NCBI RefSeq assembly: GCF_002975175.1
Contig: NZ_PCNZ01000008.1
Location: 91,885 to 155,884 of the forward strand
DNA from: Bacillus sp. MYb209
GTDB taxonomy: Bacteria > Bacillota > Bacilli > Bacillales > Bacillaceae_G
Direction: 5' to 3'
DNA: 64,000 nt
The notes under the pieces are model-generated. The model did no database searches, was not told where the DNA came from, and was given only the letters and a program-made list of their open reading frames with translations. Shown in pieces: positions 63,077-64,000 of this stretch (positions within the stretch are counted from its first letter, which is position 1; each line of letters opens with the position of its first letter). A program made the translations under genes and the position numbers.

Positions 63077-64000
63077 TTATTTTATTCGCTGACGAGCAAA
63101 TAGAATTCCACCTAAAAGGAACAATACCATACCGCCAAGAATTGAAATCATTTCTGCTGATGTTCCTCCTGTGTTAGGAAGTAATGTTGGCTTATCATTT
63201 TCTGTAGTAGGTGGAACTTTTGAATCGCTATTTTTGTCTGTATTTGTGTTTGGATCTGTACTTGGATCTTTTGGATCTACACCTGGTTCGTCCTTGATTT
63301 TTGTATTCGTGATGTCATAACCATTTACTTCGGATTTGTATCCCGCTACTGGTTTTTCTTTCACTTCATACTTGTACGCCTTACCTTCAGCATCATATGC
63401 TGCTAAATCTTTAAACGCATATTTCCAATCACTTGCTGTACTCACTTCTTGTGTTGCGATTACTTGGCCATTTTGTAGTAAGTCTACTTTAATCATTGAA
63501 GGACGTTCTTTCGCATTATCGTCTTTCCACGTTTTCGATCCTTCTACTTTTGTTTGACCAACCTTTGTATTCGTGATGTCATTACCTTTTACTTCTGTTT
63601 GATATCCGTCTACTGCTTGTTCTTTCACTTCATACTTGTATGCTTTTCCGTCTACATCATATGCTGCTAAATCTTTAAATTCATATTTCCAGCCTGTTGC
63701 TTTGCTTACTTCTTGCGTCGCAATCACTTTACCGTTTTGTAGTAAGTCTACTTTAATTGCTTTCGGACGATCTTTCGCATTATCGTCTCTCCACATTTTT
63801 GTTCCTTCTACTTTTGTTTGGCTTACTTTTGTATTCGTGATGTCATATCCTTTGACTTCGGATTGATATCCATCTACTGGTTGCTCTTTCACTTCATACT
63901 TATATGCTTTTCCTTCAGCATCATATGCCGCTAAATCTGTAAACACATATTTCCATTCGCTTGCTGCGCTCACTTCTTGTGTTGCGATTACTTGGCCATT
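63077..64000 (-). CDS. LPxTG-anchored surface protein with Cna B-type repeats (partial, N-terminus off the window)
   Basis: 308 residues visible, frame open at base 64000. Two and a half 88-residue Cna B units: FKDLAAYDxxGKAYKYEVKE, then GYDITNTK, TKVEGTKMWRDDNAKDRP and KVDLLQNGKVIATQEVS. Each unit has a Lys (VEGTK) and an Asn (ITNT) that can form an isopeptide bond across Glu. A Pro/Asp/Thr-rich linker precedes the sorting signal LLPNTGG (about 274), a membrane helix and a charged end ARQRIK. Repeats differ by few residues, suggesting recent duplication. Adhesin role by family. The gap 62896-63076 holds nothing clear. Confidence 0.92.
   Translation of the reverse strand, partial: NGQVIATQEVSAASEWKYVFTDLAAYDAEGKAYKYEVKEQPVDGYQSEVKGYDITNTKVSQTKVEGTKMWRDDNAKDRPKAIKVDLLQNGKVIATQEVSKATGWKYEFKDLAAYDVDGKAYKYEVKEQAVDGYQTEVKGNDITNTKVGQTKVEGSKTWKDDNAKERPSMIKVDLLQNGQVIATQEVSTASDWKYAFKDLAAYDAEGKAYKYEVKEKPVAGYKSEVNGYDITNTKIKDEPGVDPKDPSTDPNTNTDKNSDSKVPPTTENDKPTLLPNTGGTSAEMISILGGMVLFLLGGILFARQRIK

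Overview
The window is a piece of a Bacillus cereus-group chromosome (B. cereus / B. thuringiensis type). AT-rich DNA, a full-length PlcR regulator with its 48-residue PapR signal precursor, three intact copies plus one remnant of a bcr1-like repeat, and gene order matching the B. subtilis ywj-ywl-atp region all point there. PlcR is intact here, whereas B. anthracis carries a nonsense mutation in plcR, so that species is unlikely. No rRNA, tRNA, prophage, CRISPR array or complete insertion sequence was seen.

Layout. 1-3.1 kb: respiratory complex I genes nuoD (C-terminus cut by the window edge), nuoC, nuoB and nuoA. 3.2-7.5 kb: a membrane GGDEF/EAL protein and two DUF975 membrane proteins. 7.6-15.8 kb: the whole ATP synthase operon (atpZ-I-B-E-F-H-A-G-D-C), read leftwards from a clear sigma-A promoter, with repeat elements in two of its spacers. 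16-21 kb: upp, glyA, ywlG, rpiB, ywlE and a glucose-type EIIA. 21.4-23.8 kb: a DoxX protein under a probable repressor operator, a flavin reductase-like protein, two small membrane proteins and mntP. 23.8-31.4 kb: ywlC, ywlB, spoIIR, prmC, prfA, tdk, rpmE (type B) and rho. 31.9-40 kb: glpX, murAB, fbaA, spo0F, ywjG, a J-domain pseudogene, pyrG and rpoE. 40.3-47.7 kb: fatty-acid beta-oxidation genes (TetR regulator, two acyl-CoA dehydrogenases, 3-hydroxyacyl-CoA dehydrogenase, thiolase, FadF-like Fe-S reductase). 48-53 kb: cardiolipin synthase, UV endonuclease and a second GGDEF/EAL protein. 53-56 kb: the papR-plcR quorum-sensing locus and a divergent secreted neutral protease. 56-60.5 kb: a two-component system with an ABC exporter, then methionine aminopeptidase. 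61-64 kb: a secreted M28 aminopeptidase with a PlcR box, a decayed gene copy, and the C-terminus of an LPxTG-anchored surface protein.

How it works together. Most of the window is oriC-proximal housekeeping: energy (nuo, atp), nucleotides (upp, tdk, pyrG), one-carbon units (glyA), translation (prfA, prmC, rpmE, ywlC), sporulation (spo0F, spoIIR) and fatty-acid breakdown. The accessory part is the PlcR circuit: three perfect PlcR boxes serve papR, plcR/neutral protease and the aminopeptidase, with two Spo0A-like sites beside the plcR box.

The observations most worth following are a dense cluster of DnaA boxes around ywlC/ywlB; a pyrG leader with a GGGCTC start and an attenuator; a 280-bp MITE-like element sharing a core with a tandem repeat near atpC; a scarred bcr1 copy inside the murAB 3' end; EAL domains that both lack the Asp of the LKIDR motif; and two decayed genes (J-domain relic, aminopeptidase relic). 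I did not find a clearly new multi-gene system.
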